Of a stretch of DNA of 64,000 nucleotides, positions 48,907-58,892 are shown in pieces. The position numbers and the translations under genes are program-made. The stretch is from an uncultured Aquimarina sp. GTDB lineage: Bacteria; Bacteroidota; Bacteroidia; Flavobacteriales; Flavobacteriaceae. Where the stretch lies: the NCBI GenBank assembly GCA_947498785.1, contig CANMLS010000009.1, positions 62,001 to 126,000 of the forward strand. The letters run 5' to 3'. The notes beneath the pieces were generated by a model, which saw only the letters and a program-made list of their open reading frames with translations, did not search any database and was not told the origin of the DNA. Position 1 is the first letter of the stretch, and every line of letters begins with the position of its first letter.

Positions 48907-50420
48907 ATAAATTAGTTACGTTATTGTTTTTAGTTTTTATTGTAGGATGTTCTAATCCTAAAGAAACACAAGTAAAAAAGCCTAATATTGTATTTATTTT
49001 TGCAGATGATCTAACGTATTCTGCTATAAATGCATTAGGCAATAATGAGATACAGACTCCAAACCTCGATCGGTTGGTAGATGGAGGAACTACATTTACA
49101 CATGCTTATAATATGGGAGCTTGGAATGGGGCTGTTTGCGCTGCATCGAGAGCTATGATCATTTCTGGACGTAGCGTTTGGAATGTAAATCAATTTCGCC
49201 AGAATTGGAGCAATGGACGTGAACTTGATAAAACTTGGGGAAAACTTATGGAATCTCAAGGATATACAACCTATATGACAGGTAAGTGGCATGTTGATGC
49301 AAAAGCAGAAAGTGTTTTTCAAAATGTAACTCATGTAAGACCAGGAATGCCTGGAGACGCCTGGGATCATTTTAAAATGGTGGAACGATTCAAGAATATA
49401 AAAGGAACAGATACGCTTCCTAAAGATATTATGCCTATAGGGTATAATCGCCCTATTAGTGAAAACGATACCATATGGTCTCCATCAGATCCACAATTTG
49501 GTGGATATTGGGAAGGAGGAAAACATTGGAGTGAAGTGTTAAAAGATGATGCCCTTAATTTTATAGATAAGGCAAAAAAAGAGGATAATCCATTTTTTAT
49601 GTATTTGGCCTTTAATGCACCGCATGACCCTAGACAAGCACCACAGGAATATATTGATAAATATCCATTAGAATCTATTAGTCTTCCAAAAAGCTGGTTG
49701 GCAGAATATCCTTTTAAAGAAGGTATGGGTAATGCAGAAGATCTTAGAGATGAGGCATTAGCACCTTTTCCTAGAACAGAATATGCCACCAAAAAGCATA
49801 TACAGGAGTATTATGCTTTGATAACTCATATGGATGATCAAATAGGCGAAATTCTGAATACATTAGAAAAAACAGGTAAAATGGATAATACCTACATCAT
49901 TTTTACTGCAGATCATGGTTTGGCAATGGGAAAACATGGATTGATAGGTAAACAAAGTCTTTTTGATCATAGTATACGTGCACCTTTTATGATTATGGGA
50001 CCTGATATTCCCAAAGGAAAAAAGATAGGAGAAGATATCTATCTTCAGGATGCAATGGCTACTAGTATTGCATTAGCAGGTATAGATAAACCCGAATATG
50101 TTGAGTTTAATAGTGCTCTGGATATAGTACATGGGAAAAAGAAAAGCCCATATGAAGCTATTTATGGAGGATATATTGATTTACAACGAATGATTAGGAA
50201 AGATAATTATAAATTAATTGTTTATCCAAAAATGGATAAAATACTTCTCTATGACATGCAAAAAGATCCTGAAGAAATGAATGATCTTTCAGCTTATCCA
50301 GATTATAGAACAAAAGTAGATGAACTTTTTAAAGAATTAATTGTAATACAAAAACAAAAAAATGATCCTTTGGATTTAAGAGATTTCTATAATCGAATCT
50401 CAATGAGTACTAAGGAATAA
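48903..50420 (+). CDS. Type I formylglycine-dependent sulfatase, lipoprotein
   Basis: Lipobox VGC; NIVFIFADD metal site; FGly motif CAASR; GKWH; TADHGLAMGKHGL. Confidence 0.95.
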   Translation: MNKLVTLLFLVFIVGCSNPKETQVKKPNIVFIFADDLTYSAINALGNNEIQTPNLDRLVDGGTTFTHAYNMGAWNGAVCAASRAMIISGRSVWNVNQFRQNWSNGRELDKTWGKLMESQGYTTYMTGKWHVDAKAESVFQNVTHVRPGMPGDAWDHFKMVERFKNIKGTDTLPKDIMPIGYNRPISENDTIWSPSDPQFGGYWEGGKHWSEVLKDDALNFIDKAKKEDNPFFMYLAFNAPHDPRQAPQEYIDKYPLESISLPKSWLAEYPFKEGMGNAEDLRDEALAPFPRTEYATKKHIQEYYALITHMDDQIGEILNTLEKTGKMDNTYIIFTADHGLAMGKHGLIGKQSLFDHSIRAPFMIMGPDIPKGKKIGEDIYLQDAMATSIALAGIDKPEYVEFNSALDIVHGKKKSPYEAIYGGYIDLQRMIRKDNYKLIVYPKMDKILLYDMQKDPEEMNDLSAYPDYRTKVDELFKELIVIQKQKNDPLDLRDFYNRISMSTKE

Positions 50421-50560
50421 TGACACTCGTTGCGCATTTAAATTTTTTTAAATCAATTTACCACTTCGATTTCAATCCTCATAACCATTAGGAGAGAAGT
50501 GTATCGAGAATAGTTTTTTTGATCCAAAATACTATTCTCAATACTTTAATTTTAGAGACT

Positions 50561-51829
50561 TTATGATAATTGTTTTTCTGTTTTATATAACTTATAATAA
50601 TACCAAGAAGCTAAGCTACCTATAAGAGAAAATAAAGCTAACATCCAAAACACATGTTGATGACCTTCTTCACCAGGTGAATTTTCTAGAAGGTATCCCA
50701 TCGCTGGGCCTGCAAATATATCAGGAGTATAACCAATAAGAGAAATAATACCAACTGCAGTTCCTGTAAGAACTAAAGGTATTTTTCCTTTCTGCATTAC
50801 TGCAAAGTATAAAGAACGAGCCGCATATACTCCAGTTGCTACTATCAAAATAGATATGAAAAATAAAGCTGTAGTTGAGTTTGAAATTAGACCAGAAGCA
50901 AATAGTAACGCTCCAAAAAATGAAATTATAAAACTAACTATCAACCAAAAAGTAGTTTGTGTACGATCAGCTAATATTCCAATTAAAACACCAATAAGAG
51001 GTCTTAAAAATAATAAAAATGTACCTATCTGCGCCGATTGTATCTGGTCATATAACATTACATCTTGAGCGTATAATGAAAATATATCGGTGATTTTGTA
51101 ACCTACATAGGCAGATAAAATAATGATCATGAGTAACCATACTGAAGGTAAACGCAATACTTCTCGTACTTGAGATATTGTGATTTTCTCCACTACAATT
51201 TCTTTTTCTAATTTATGATTCATTTTCATGAAGAACCAAACTAATATTCCAACAAAGGCAACAATTCCAGCAGATACTAAAATCACATATCTAAATGCTG
51301 CTCTACTTTCGGTTGAGGTTGCTTCAGAGATTTCTGAGGTTATAAATAACGAAAAAATAAGCACTCCCAGAGTTCCGAACAGAGCTCCAACCAAACCTCG
51401 GCCGCCGTCTAAAAACCCAAACGCTTTACCTTGAGAACTAATGCCGCCCCAAACACGAGTGGCTTTAATCATAGGAGCCCAGAATAAAAATATAGTTGTA
51501 AAACCCCAATATCCATAAAGCGTTTTTAGTATTAAATAATTAGGAAAAGTTGCATAAACTAATCCTCCTAAGGAAGTCATCCATAGCGCAACCGCAATTA
51601 ATTTTCTTGGAGGAAATTTATCTGCTAATGCACCACCAAAAAGATAGGATATCAAGGCAACAATTCCATAAATAGAGAAACATGCTCCCAGCTGAACATT
51701 ATCTAAGTTGAATACTTCAAGTACCGTTGGTCGAAATATTCGTGAGAGAACAAACGGAAGAATGAAAACAGATTCCCCAGCCAAAATAACCAAAAAAAGA
51801 AAGTACCAAGGAGTTTTAGGTTGATTCAT
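50561..51829 (-). CDS. MFS transporter
   Basis: About 12 hydrophobic segments; GGALADKFPPRKLI loop 2-3 motif; GILADRTQT. Confidence 0.9.
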   Translation of the reverse strand: MNQPKTPWYFLFLVILAGESVFILPFVLSRIFRPTVLEVFNLDNVQLGACFSIYGIVALISYLFGGALADKFPPRKLIAVALWMTSLGGLVYATFPNYLILKTLYGYWGFTTIFLFWAPMIKATRVWGGISSQGKAFGFLDGGRGLVGALFGTLGVLIFSLFITSEISEATSTESRAAFRYVILVSAGIVAFVGILVWFFMKMNHKLEKEIVVEKITISQVREVLRLPSVWLLMIIILSAYVGYKITDIFSLYAQDVMLYDQIQSAQIGTFLLFLRPLIGVLIGILADRTQTTFWLIVSFIISFFGALLFASGLISNSTTALFFISILIVATGVYAARSLYFAVMQKGKIPLVLTGTAVGIISLIGYTPDIFAGPAMGYLLENSPGEEGHQHVFWMLALFSLIGSLASWYYYKLYKTEKQLS

Positions 51830-52048
51830 ATCATTTGTAAATTACATTTTAAGCCTAAATATATAGATAGTTTTCTTTACAAATGGTATTTTTTTGATGT
51901 TCCTTTTTTGACTAAGAAAAACCTAATCATTAAAAAAAGTTTGAATTACTTTATTACACTTTTTGATGTAACCTGTAAAGAACTAACAAATTTTAGTTTT
52001 GAATTAATAGTTATAGATGACACCAATTTGCATGTAGAAAACTAAACA

Positions 52049-52957
52049 CTAATAAATACACTTTTTTGGGGTATTTTTAACAAAGTAACTTTTGTAATTT
52101 TTTGCTTTTTCATCCATACAACCACACAGGTCAAGTAATTTGATGTTTTTAAAATCTATGGGATGACTTTCTGCTTGCAATGCAATATATCCTTCTGTTA
52201 ATATGGTGCCTGCTTTTGACATCCAGTAGTCTAGATCTCTATGGATTCCGAAATTTCCTAAATTCGTTTCAGAACTATTAATACTGTATTTTCCGCCTGT
52301 GATTTGGGGTTTTGTAAATTTTAGAACAGAATCACCATTTACCATAAATTCCATATACTCACCACCCATTATTATTGCATCAACATGTACCCATTGATCG
52401 CCATGATAGGTTTTAGAAGTTGATTTTATACAATGCGTATAATCAACCGTACCATTAATTTCTATTGCAGTTCCTGGAGTACAGACATTTGCTGTTGTTC
52501 GTTCTCCTTTACCCAGCCCTCCCAGTGTCTGTAGTTCTATTGAAATAGGAAAATCTTGCTGAAGCTCATTACTTTCTGCAGATTGCGAATGTAGCATCAC
52601 ACCACTATTCCTAACATTCCAATGTGCGCCACCTTCTAATTGTTCCCCTGTAAACCGATAATCAAAACTTAGTTTATAATAAGAAAAAGGTGTTTTGTAA
52701 TATAAATGTCCAAAAGCATCATCAAATGTTTCATAATTATCATACTGAATTCGAATCATACTATCCTGAACTATAAAAGTTTCTTTATAATTGTCATTCA
52801 ATTCGTAACCAGAAATTTTTATATCCCATCCCGAAAAATCTTTACCGTTAAAAAGGGAAATCCATTTTTCAGTATTGATATCTTTTTCTGATTTTGTAGA
52901 TGTACATGAATTTAGAGCATGTAGTATTAATATCGATAGGAGTATGTATTTGAACAT
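52049..52957 (-). CDS. DUF1080 (3-keto-disaccharide hydrolase-like) lipoprotein with Cys-containing C-terminal tail
   Basis: Lipobox NSC; EKWISLFNGKDFSGWDIKISGYELNDNY; ARNSGVMLHSQ-type region; tail CGCMDEKAKNYKSYFVKNTPKKCIY. Confidence 0.88.
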   Translation of the reverse strand: MFKYILLSILILHALNSCTSTKSEKDINTEKWISLFNGKDFSGWDIKISGYELNDNYKETFIVQDSMIRIQYDNYETFDDAFGHLYYKTPFSYYKLSFDYRFTGEQLEGGAHWNVRNSGVMLHSQSAESNELQQDFPISIELQTLGGLGKGERTTANVCTPGTAIEINGTVDYTHCIKSTSKTYHGDQWVHVDAIIMGGEYMEFMVNGDSVLKFTKPQITGGKYSINSSETNLGNFGIHRDLDYWMSKAGTILTEGYIALQAESHPIDFKNIKLLDLCGCMDEKAKNYKSYFVKNTPKKCIY

Positions 52958-53011
52958 TTTGAATGAATTATTTAAATATTAGCGTTGTGTATATTTTTAT
53001 TGGTTTCATTT

Positions 53012-53881
53012 TTATACATTCAATTCTTCTTTGCGAAAATTTCCAGGAGTTTTTCCAGTAAAACTCTTAAAAACCCTAGAGAAATATGATAGGTTTTCTA
53101 AACCAACTTTTTCAGCAATTTGCTTTAAAGAATTATCTGTAGTAAGCAATAGTAATTGGGCTCTTTCGACTCTTTTTGATTGAATATACTTATTTGGTCG
53201 CATACCAATTTTTTGTTTAAATATTCGGGAAAAATAATCCGTACTTAAATGACAGTATGAAGCTAATTTGTTTATGGTGAGTTCTTTGTCTAGGTTTTCA
53301 CTGATATGACTTAATACTTGACTTAAGTTATCACGAGTAGTGTTTTTTACAACTAAACGATTATGATCTTTAATAAATTTTGATAGAAGAATGTATAGTA
53401 GTCCGTTGGTTTCTAGGTAGGTAGAAGATGGTAGTTTTTCGTTTTTCTTTTTAAAGATTTGTAAAGTGGGTCTGTTATCATAAACCTCTGGATCATCATT
53501 GACTAATGCACGATTAGGATTAATTTCTAGTAAACGTTTAAAATAGGCGATATCAGTGTCTTTAGCTTTGAGTTCATAAACGAAGGATTTTAAATTAAAA
53601 ATGGATAATCCATTTTTTATCTCCTCAAAGAAACTTATATAATATTGTTCATGATATTCATCACACTTATATCTACTATAAGTAAAACTAGGTATTAAAT
53701 ACATATACCCTGGTTTTAAATCAAAAGTCTGATCATTGTGATATACCTTTGCAGAACCTTTAGAAATATAATACATTCTGGTAAATGGGCTTACTACATT
53801 GTCATAATTCCAATGAGTATCTAGATGTGCATAGCCAACATTAAGTAAAGAAAGCTGTAAAGATTGTAGGACTTTATGCAT
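53012..53881 (-). CDS. AraC family transcriptional regulator
   Basis: N-terminal cupin-like region; C-terminal double HTH (LTINKLASYCHLSTDYFSRIFKQKIGMRPNKYI, LKQIAEKVGLENLSYFSRVFKSFTGKTPGNFR). Confidence 0.93.
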   Translation of the reverse strand: MHKVLQSLQLSLLNVGYAHLDTHWNYDNVVSPFTRMYYISKGSAKVYHNDQTFDLKPGYMYLIPSFTYSRYKCDEYHEQYYISFFEEIKNGLSIFNLKSFVYELKAKDTDIAYFKRLLEINPNRALVNDDPEVYDNRPTLQIFKKKNEKLPSSTYLETNGLLYILLSKFIKDHNRLVVKNTTRDNLSQVLSHISENLDKELTINKLASYCHLSTDYFSRIFKQKIGMRPNKYIQSKRVERAQLLLLTTDNSLKQIAEKVGLENLSYFSRVFKSFTGKTPGNFRKEELNV

Positions 53882-54070
53882 TAAATAGATTTCATTGATT
53901 GTAATGTATAGGTGAAAATAAAAATTTTTCTACTAAAAGTCGTTTTTGTTGCAAAAAAAATAATGATTTTGGTCTGATTATGTCGGAAATGTACATTGTA
54001 TAGCCTTTTTTGGGCAAAGATTTGTTGAACTTAACTTTTAAATTTGGAAGTATATAAAATTATAGTTTTA

Positions 54071-57000
54071 ATGTCGTTTTTTAAAAGTATACCCCTATTC
54101 TTATTTACTGTTGTTATTGTTTCTTGTGGAGGTCCAGATTTACCAGAATTGGTTGATATCGAATATCAAAAACTTCCTGAAAAACTAGATTTTAATCAAC
54201 ATGTAAAACCCATATTATCGGATAAATGTTTCTTGTGTCATGGTCCAGATAAAGCAAAAATATCTGCTGGTCTGCAACTTCATAGTTCAGAAACGGCATA
54301 TTTAGAACTTCCAGAAACGCCTGGTAAGTTTGCTATTGATCCAGGCAATCTTAAGAATTCTGAAGTGTTTAGAAGAATCATGACAGAAGACCCAAAAGAA
54401 ATAATGCCAACACCAGAATCCCATTTGAGTCTTACAGAACGAGAAAAAGCAATTTTGATTAAATGGATTGAAGATGGAGCAGAGTATAAGGATCATTGGG
54501 CATTTATTCCAATTAAAAAAACACCACCTCCCAAAGTAAAAAAGAAAGAATTAATCCAAAACCCCATTGATAATTATATTCTTTCGGTCTTAGAAGATAA
54601 GAAATTAGAATTTGCTTCAGAAGCAGATAAAGAAATTATATTACGTCGTTTGTCATTTGACCTTACTGGAATGCCGCCAACAGTAAAAGAAATAGATGAT
54701 TTTTTAGCTGATAAAAGCGAAGATGCTTATGAAAAACAAGTAGATCGTTTGCTTGCCTCAAAACGATATGGAGAGCAAATGGCACTAGAGTGGATGGATG
54801 TAGCCCGTTTTGCTGATACTCATGGATATAGTGTAGATCGATATAGAGATATGTCTCCATGGCGTGATTGGGTAATTGATGCATTCAATAAAAATCAACC
54901 TTATGATGAATTTGTAACATGGCAGCTAGCAGGAGATTTAATGAAGAATCCTACACGCGAAATGAAGTTAGCAACAGCTTTTAATCGTATTCACCCTCAA
55001 AATATGGAGGGAGGTATTGTAAATGAAGAATTCCTAATCGAATATGCTGTTGATAGAGCAAGTACAACAGGTCAGGCGCTTATGGGATTAACGGTTGCTT
55101 GTGCACGTTGTCATGATCATAAATATGATCCTATTTCACATAAGAATTTCTATGAAATGACTACTTTCTTTAATAACGTAAATGAGTCTGGTCAAATTTC
55201 ATGGAATGATGCAATGCCAACACCAACAATGTTATGGACTAATGAAGAGGAGGAGAAAATGTTGACTTATATGGAGAGTCTAGTTAAAGAAACAGAAGCT
55301 GATATAGAAAAGACAATACAAGAAATTTCACCAGAAATTGATACATGGGTTGTCAATAAAAAATATGCCTCGGTAAAGCTTTCTAAAAAAGGTTTAATAG
55401 GTTCATATAATCTAAATAATAATTCCTTGATTAATAGTATAAATCCATCACAAAAAGCTACAATGAAGCGTGAGTACGCTGAAGGTCAGCCAGTCGATTT
55501 AGTCTCAGGTAGAAAAGGAAAAGGAGTACAATTTAATGGGGACACCTGGTTGGATTTGAAAGAAGTAGGGGTTTTTGGGCGTCATCAACCATTTACTGTT
55601 GGAGTTTGGGCAAAAATCCCTGAGGAAGTGACTGATGGAAATATCTTTCATAAAAGTGATGGGGCAATTTTACATGCTTGGAGAGGATATCATTTAAAAA
55701 TTGTTAATAATAAGCTAGAGCTTTTAATGGCACATACAGGACCAGATAATGCAATTAAGGAACATACTAAGATTGATATTCCTAAAGAAATTTGGACACA
55801 TTTTGCGGTAACATATGACGGATCAAGTAAAGCTGCAGGATATAAAGTTTATGTAAACGGAAAAGAACTCCAAACAGAGGTTATTGATGATAACCTTTAT
55901 AAAGATATTCTTTTTGGTAGAAAAAAAGAACCTGCACTTCAGTTTGGAGCACGATTAAGAGGCAAAGGTATTGCTGGAGGAGTTATAGATGATATCAATA
56001 TATATAACAGAGAACTATCTGGTATAGAGATGCTTCAGCTAGCAGAGAATACAGAAGTGAATTCACTGTTGGCAAAAGCCCCAGAAACATTAGAGGCATC
56101 AGAAAAAAAACTTTTACGGCAGCATTATATAATGAATGCTCGTTCAATAAAAGAACAATATACAAAACTTGTCAAAGTAAGAAAAGCCTATGTTGATAGT
56201 ATAGAGCCTATAAAAGAGGTAATGATCATGAAAGAATCAGAACCAGTTCAGGCATATGTATTAGAAAGAGGAGTTTATGATGCACGAGCAGAAGAAGTAT
56301 ATCCTAATACACCAGAATTTTTACCTCAAATGGTAGAGGGTGCCCCAAAAAACCGTCTTGGGTTTGCACAATGGTTATTTAGAAAAGAGCATCCTTTAAC
56401 TTCTCGAGTGACGGTAAATCGTATGTGGCAACATTTTTTTGGTACCGGATTAGTAAAGACTTCAGAAGATTTTGGAAATCAAGGAGAAATGCCAAGTCAT
56501 CCTGAGTTATTAGATTATTTAGCATCATATTTTATGGAAAAAGATTGGGATATGAAAGCGTTTAACAAGATGATTGTTATGTCTCGCACATATCGTCAAG
56601 ATTCAAGAGTTTCTGAAGAATTAAGAATGATGGATCCAGAAAATAGACTATTGGCACGAGGGCCAGCAAAGCGCATGACAGGTGAGATGTTAAGAGATAA
56701 TGCATTAGCAGCAAGTGGTCTGTTGAATAATGAAATAGGTGGAGAAAGTGTAAAACCATATCAACCCAAAGGTTTATGGAAAGTGAACAATGCAACATAT
56801 AAAGAAGATACAGGAGAAAAGTTATATCGTAGAAGTATGTACACCGTTTGGAAACGTTCGGTACCACATCCTACACTAGCTACTTTTGATACTCCTGCAA
56901 GAGATGTATGTATAGTAAGAAGACAAGAAACAAATACTCCGTTACAGGCACTAGTGCTTTTAAACGACCCTACGTACATAGAATCAGCTAGGGTTTTAGG

Positions 57001-57277
57001 AAAGAAAATAACAGATTCTGCTGATGCAGAAAAAGGGATTATGAATGTATTTAGAAGTTTGACTGGTAGAAAACCCACAAAACAAGAATTGAACCTACTA
57101 CTTGAACTAAAAAATAATGAGTATAAGAAATTTGCTTCTGATGAAGCTAAAATGAAGGGGTGGTTAAACTCCGGAGAATTCCGAATAAAAGAAAATGAAA
57201 ACAAGGCACTAATAGCTGCTAATGCTGTGGTTGCAAATACGATTATGAATTCGGATGCTACAATAACAAAAAGATAA
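54071..57277 (+). CDS. PSCyt1-DUF1549-LamG-DUF1553 planctomycete-type cytochrome lipoprotein
   Basis: Start at internal ATG (MSFFKSIPLFLFTVVIVSCGG, lipobox); CFLCHGPDKAK haem motif; DUF1549 (EILLRRLSFDLTGMPPT); LamG segment (FTVGVWAKIPEEV...VIDDINIYNRELSG); DUF1553 (TSRVTVNRMWQHFFGTGLV). Confidence 0.93.
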   Translation: MSFFKSIPLFLFTVVIVSCGGPDLPELVDIEYQKLPEKLDFNQHVKPILSDKCFLCHGPDKAKISAGLQLHSSETAYLELPETPGKFAIDPGNLKNSEVFRRIMTEDPKEIMPTPESHLSLTEREKAILIKWIEDGAEYKDHWAFIPIKKTPPPKVKKKELIQNPIDNYILSVLEDKKLEFASEADKEIILRRLSFDLTGMPPTVKEIDDFLADKSEDAYEKQVDRLLASKRYGEQMALEWMDVARFADTHGYSVDRYRDMSPWRDWVIDAFNKNQPYDEFVTWQLAGDLMKNPTREMKLATAFNRIHPQNMEGGIVNEEFLIEYAVDRASTTGQALMGLTVACARCHDHKYDPISHKNFYEMTTFFNNVNESGQISWNDAMPTPTMLWTNEEEEKMLTYMESLVKETEADIEKTIQEISPEIDTWVVNKKYASVKLSKKGLIGSYNLNNNSLINSINPSQKATMKREYAEGQPVDLVSGRKGKGVQFNGDTWLDLKEVGVFGRHQPFTVGVWAKIPEEVTDGNIFHKSDGAILHAWRGYHLKIVNNKLELLMAHTGPDNAIKEHTKIDIPKEIWTHFAVTYDGSSKAAGYKVYVNGKELQTEVIDDNLYKDILFGRKKEPALQFGARLRGKGIAGGVIDDINIYNRELSGIEMLQLAENTEVNSLLAKAPETLEASEKKLLRQHYIMNARSIKEQYTKLVKVRKAYVDSIEPIKEVMIMKESEPVQAYVLERGVYDARAEEVYPNTPEFLPQMVEGAPKNRLGFAQWLFRKEHPLTSRVTVNRMWQHFFGTGLVKTSEDFGNQGEMPSHPELLDYLASYFMEKDWDMKAFNKMIVMSRTYRQDSRVSEELRMMDPENRLLARGPAKRMTGEMLRDNALAASGLLNNEIGGESVKPYQPKGLWKVNNATYKEDTGEKLYRRSMYTVWKRSVPHPTLATFDTPARDVCIVRRQETNTPLQALVLLNDPTYIESARVLGKKITDSADAEKGIMNVFRSLTGRKPTKQELNLLLELKNNEYKKFASDEAKMKGWLNSGEFRIKENENKALIAANAVVANTIMNSDATITKR

Positions 57278-57280
57278 GCT

Positions 57281-58786
57281 ATGTGTGATCACCATGATAA
57301 ATTAAGGTCAAATAATGAAGACCTCCAGGAAGTAGAAAAAATGTTTGATCGTAGAGAGTTTTTAACAAAAACCTCTTTAGGATTAGGGGCTATTGCTTTT
57401 GGATCATTACTCAATGCTGATAAGGCATGGAGTAATGTTAAAAATAATAAGAAACCAGACCTCGAAATGTTTAGTAGAAACAGTCTTGGTTTACCTCATC
57501 ATATGCCAAAGGCTAAGCGAGCAATTTATCTGTTTCAAAGTGGAGGACCGTCACAATTAGAATTATTTGATTATAAGCCTAAATTGAAGGGTATGTTTGG
57601 TAAAGATTTACCAGCGTCAATCCGAAAAGGACAACGACTTACTGGTATGAGTGCTGATCAGACATCATTTCCGATCGCTGCTTCAACATTAGAATTCAAA
57701 CAATATGGAGAATCACGTGCATGGGTAAGTGAAGCAATGCCGTATTTATCAGAGGTAGTCGATGATATTTGCTTCATCAAATCAATGCAAACTGATGCGA
57801 TCAATCATGATCCAGCAATTACCTTTTTTCAAACAGGTAGTCAGCAACCAGGTAGACCTTCAATAGGTTCTTGGTTAAGCTATGGTTTAGGTTCTGATAA
57901 TGAGAATCTACCTACTTTTATTTCGTTGGTTTCAAAAAATGGAGGAGGACAGCCATTGTATTCTCGTTTATGGGGTAATGGTTTTTTACCAACAGAGCAT
58001 CAAGGTGTGCAATTCAGAAGTGGAAAAGATCCAGTACTATATTTATCAGATCCAGAAAATTATGATGGACATGACCGTCGTCATATGTTGGATTATCTAA
58101 GGAAACTAAATAATATTCAGAATGATTCTTATGGTGATCCAGAGATTAATGCCCGAATGTCACAATATGAAATGGCATTTCGTATGCAAACATCAGTACC
58201 AGAGATTACAGATATGAGCAATGAACCAGAGTATATTTTTGAAATGTATGGAGAAGATAGTCGCGACTCAGGTACTTATGCAGCCAATTGTTTGTTGGGA
58301 AGAAAATTATTAGAAAAGGATGTAAAGTTTGTACAGTTGTATCATCAGGGGTGGGATCAGCATCTAGGATGTCCAGGCGGAGTAATGATGAATTCGAGAA
58401 AGACAGATCAAGCAAATGCAGCTTTGATAAAAGATCTAAAACAACGGGGAATGTTTGAAGATACTCTGATCATTTGGGGAGGAGAATTTGGGAGAACAGT
58501 GTATTCTCAAGGAAAATTAACGGCAACTGATTATGGTCGAGATCATCACCCAAAAGCATTTACTATGTTTATGGCTGGAGCAGGTATAAAACCAGGATTT
58601 ACATATGGAGAAACTGATGATTTTAGTTATAATGTTGTAAAAGACCCCGTGCATACACACGATTTTCAAGCTACATTAATGCACTTATTTGGTATTGATC
58701 ATGAGCGGTTAATTTATAAACATCAAGGACGTCGTTTTAGATTAACAGATGTGCATGGCCATGTAGTTAAAGATATTCTTTCTTAA
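57281..58786 (+). CDS. DUF1501 family protein with Tat-type signal
   Basis: RREFLTKTSLGLGAIAFG; KAKRAIYLFQSGGPSQLELFDYKP; WGGEFGRTVYSQ; DYGRDHHPKAFTMFMAGAGIKPG; possible alternative start at 57341. Confidence 0.92.
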   Translation: MCDHHDKLRSNNEDLQEVEKMFDRREFLTKTSLGLGAIAFGSLLNADKAWSNVKNNKKPDLEMFSRNSLGLPHHMPKAKRAIYLFQSGGPSQLELFDYKPKLKGMFGKDLPASIRKGQRLTGMSADQTSFPIAASTLEFKQYGESRAWVSEAMPYLSEVVDDICFIKSMQTDAINHDPAITFFQTGSQQPGRPSIGSWLSYGLGSDNENLPTFISLVSKNGGGQPLYSRLWGNGFLPTEHQGVQFRSGKDPVLYLSDPENYDGHDRRHMLDYLRKLNNIQNDSYGDPEINARMSQYEMAFRMQTSVPEITDMSNEPEYIFEMYGEDSRDSGTYAANCLLGRKLLEKDVKFVQLYHQGWDQHLGCPGGVMMNSRKTDQANAALIKDLKQRGMFEDTLIIWGGEFGRTVYSQGKLTATDYGRDHHPKAFTMFMAGAGIKPGFTYGETDDFSYNVVKDPVHTHDFQATLMHLFGIDHERLIYKHQGRRFRLTDVHGHVVKDILS

Positions 58787-58892
58787 ACAGGTCAATATTT
58801 AATTAATGGTATTTAGTCAAACGAAGTTTTCAAAAGATACTGATTAAATATTAATGATAAACAATTAGTAGCACGATAAACAAACAATATAC

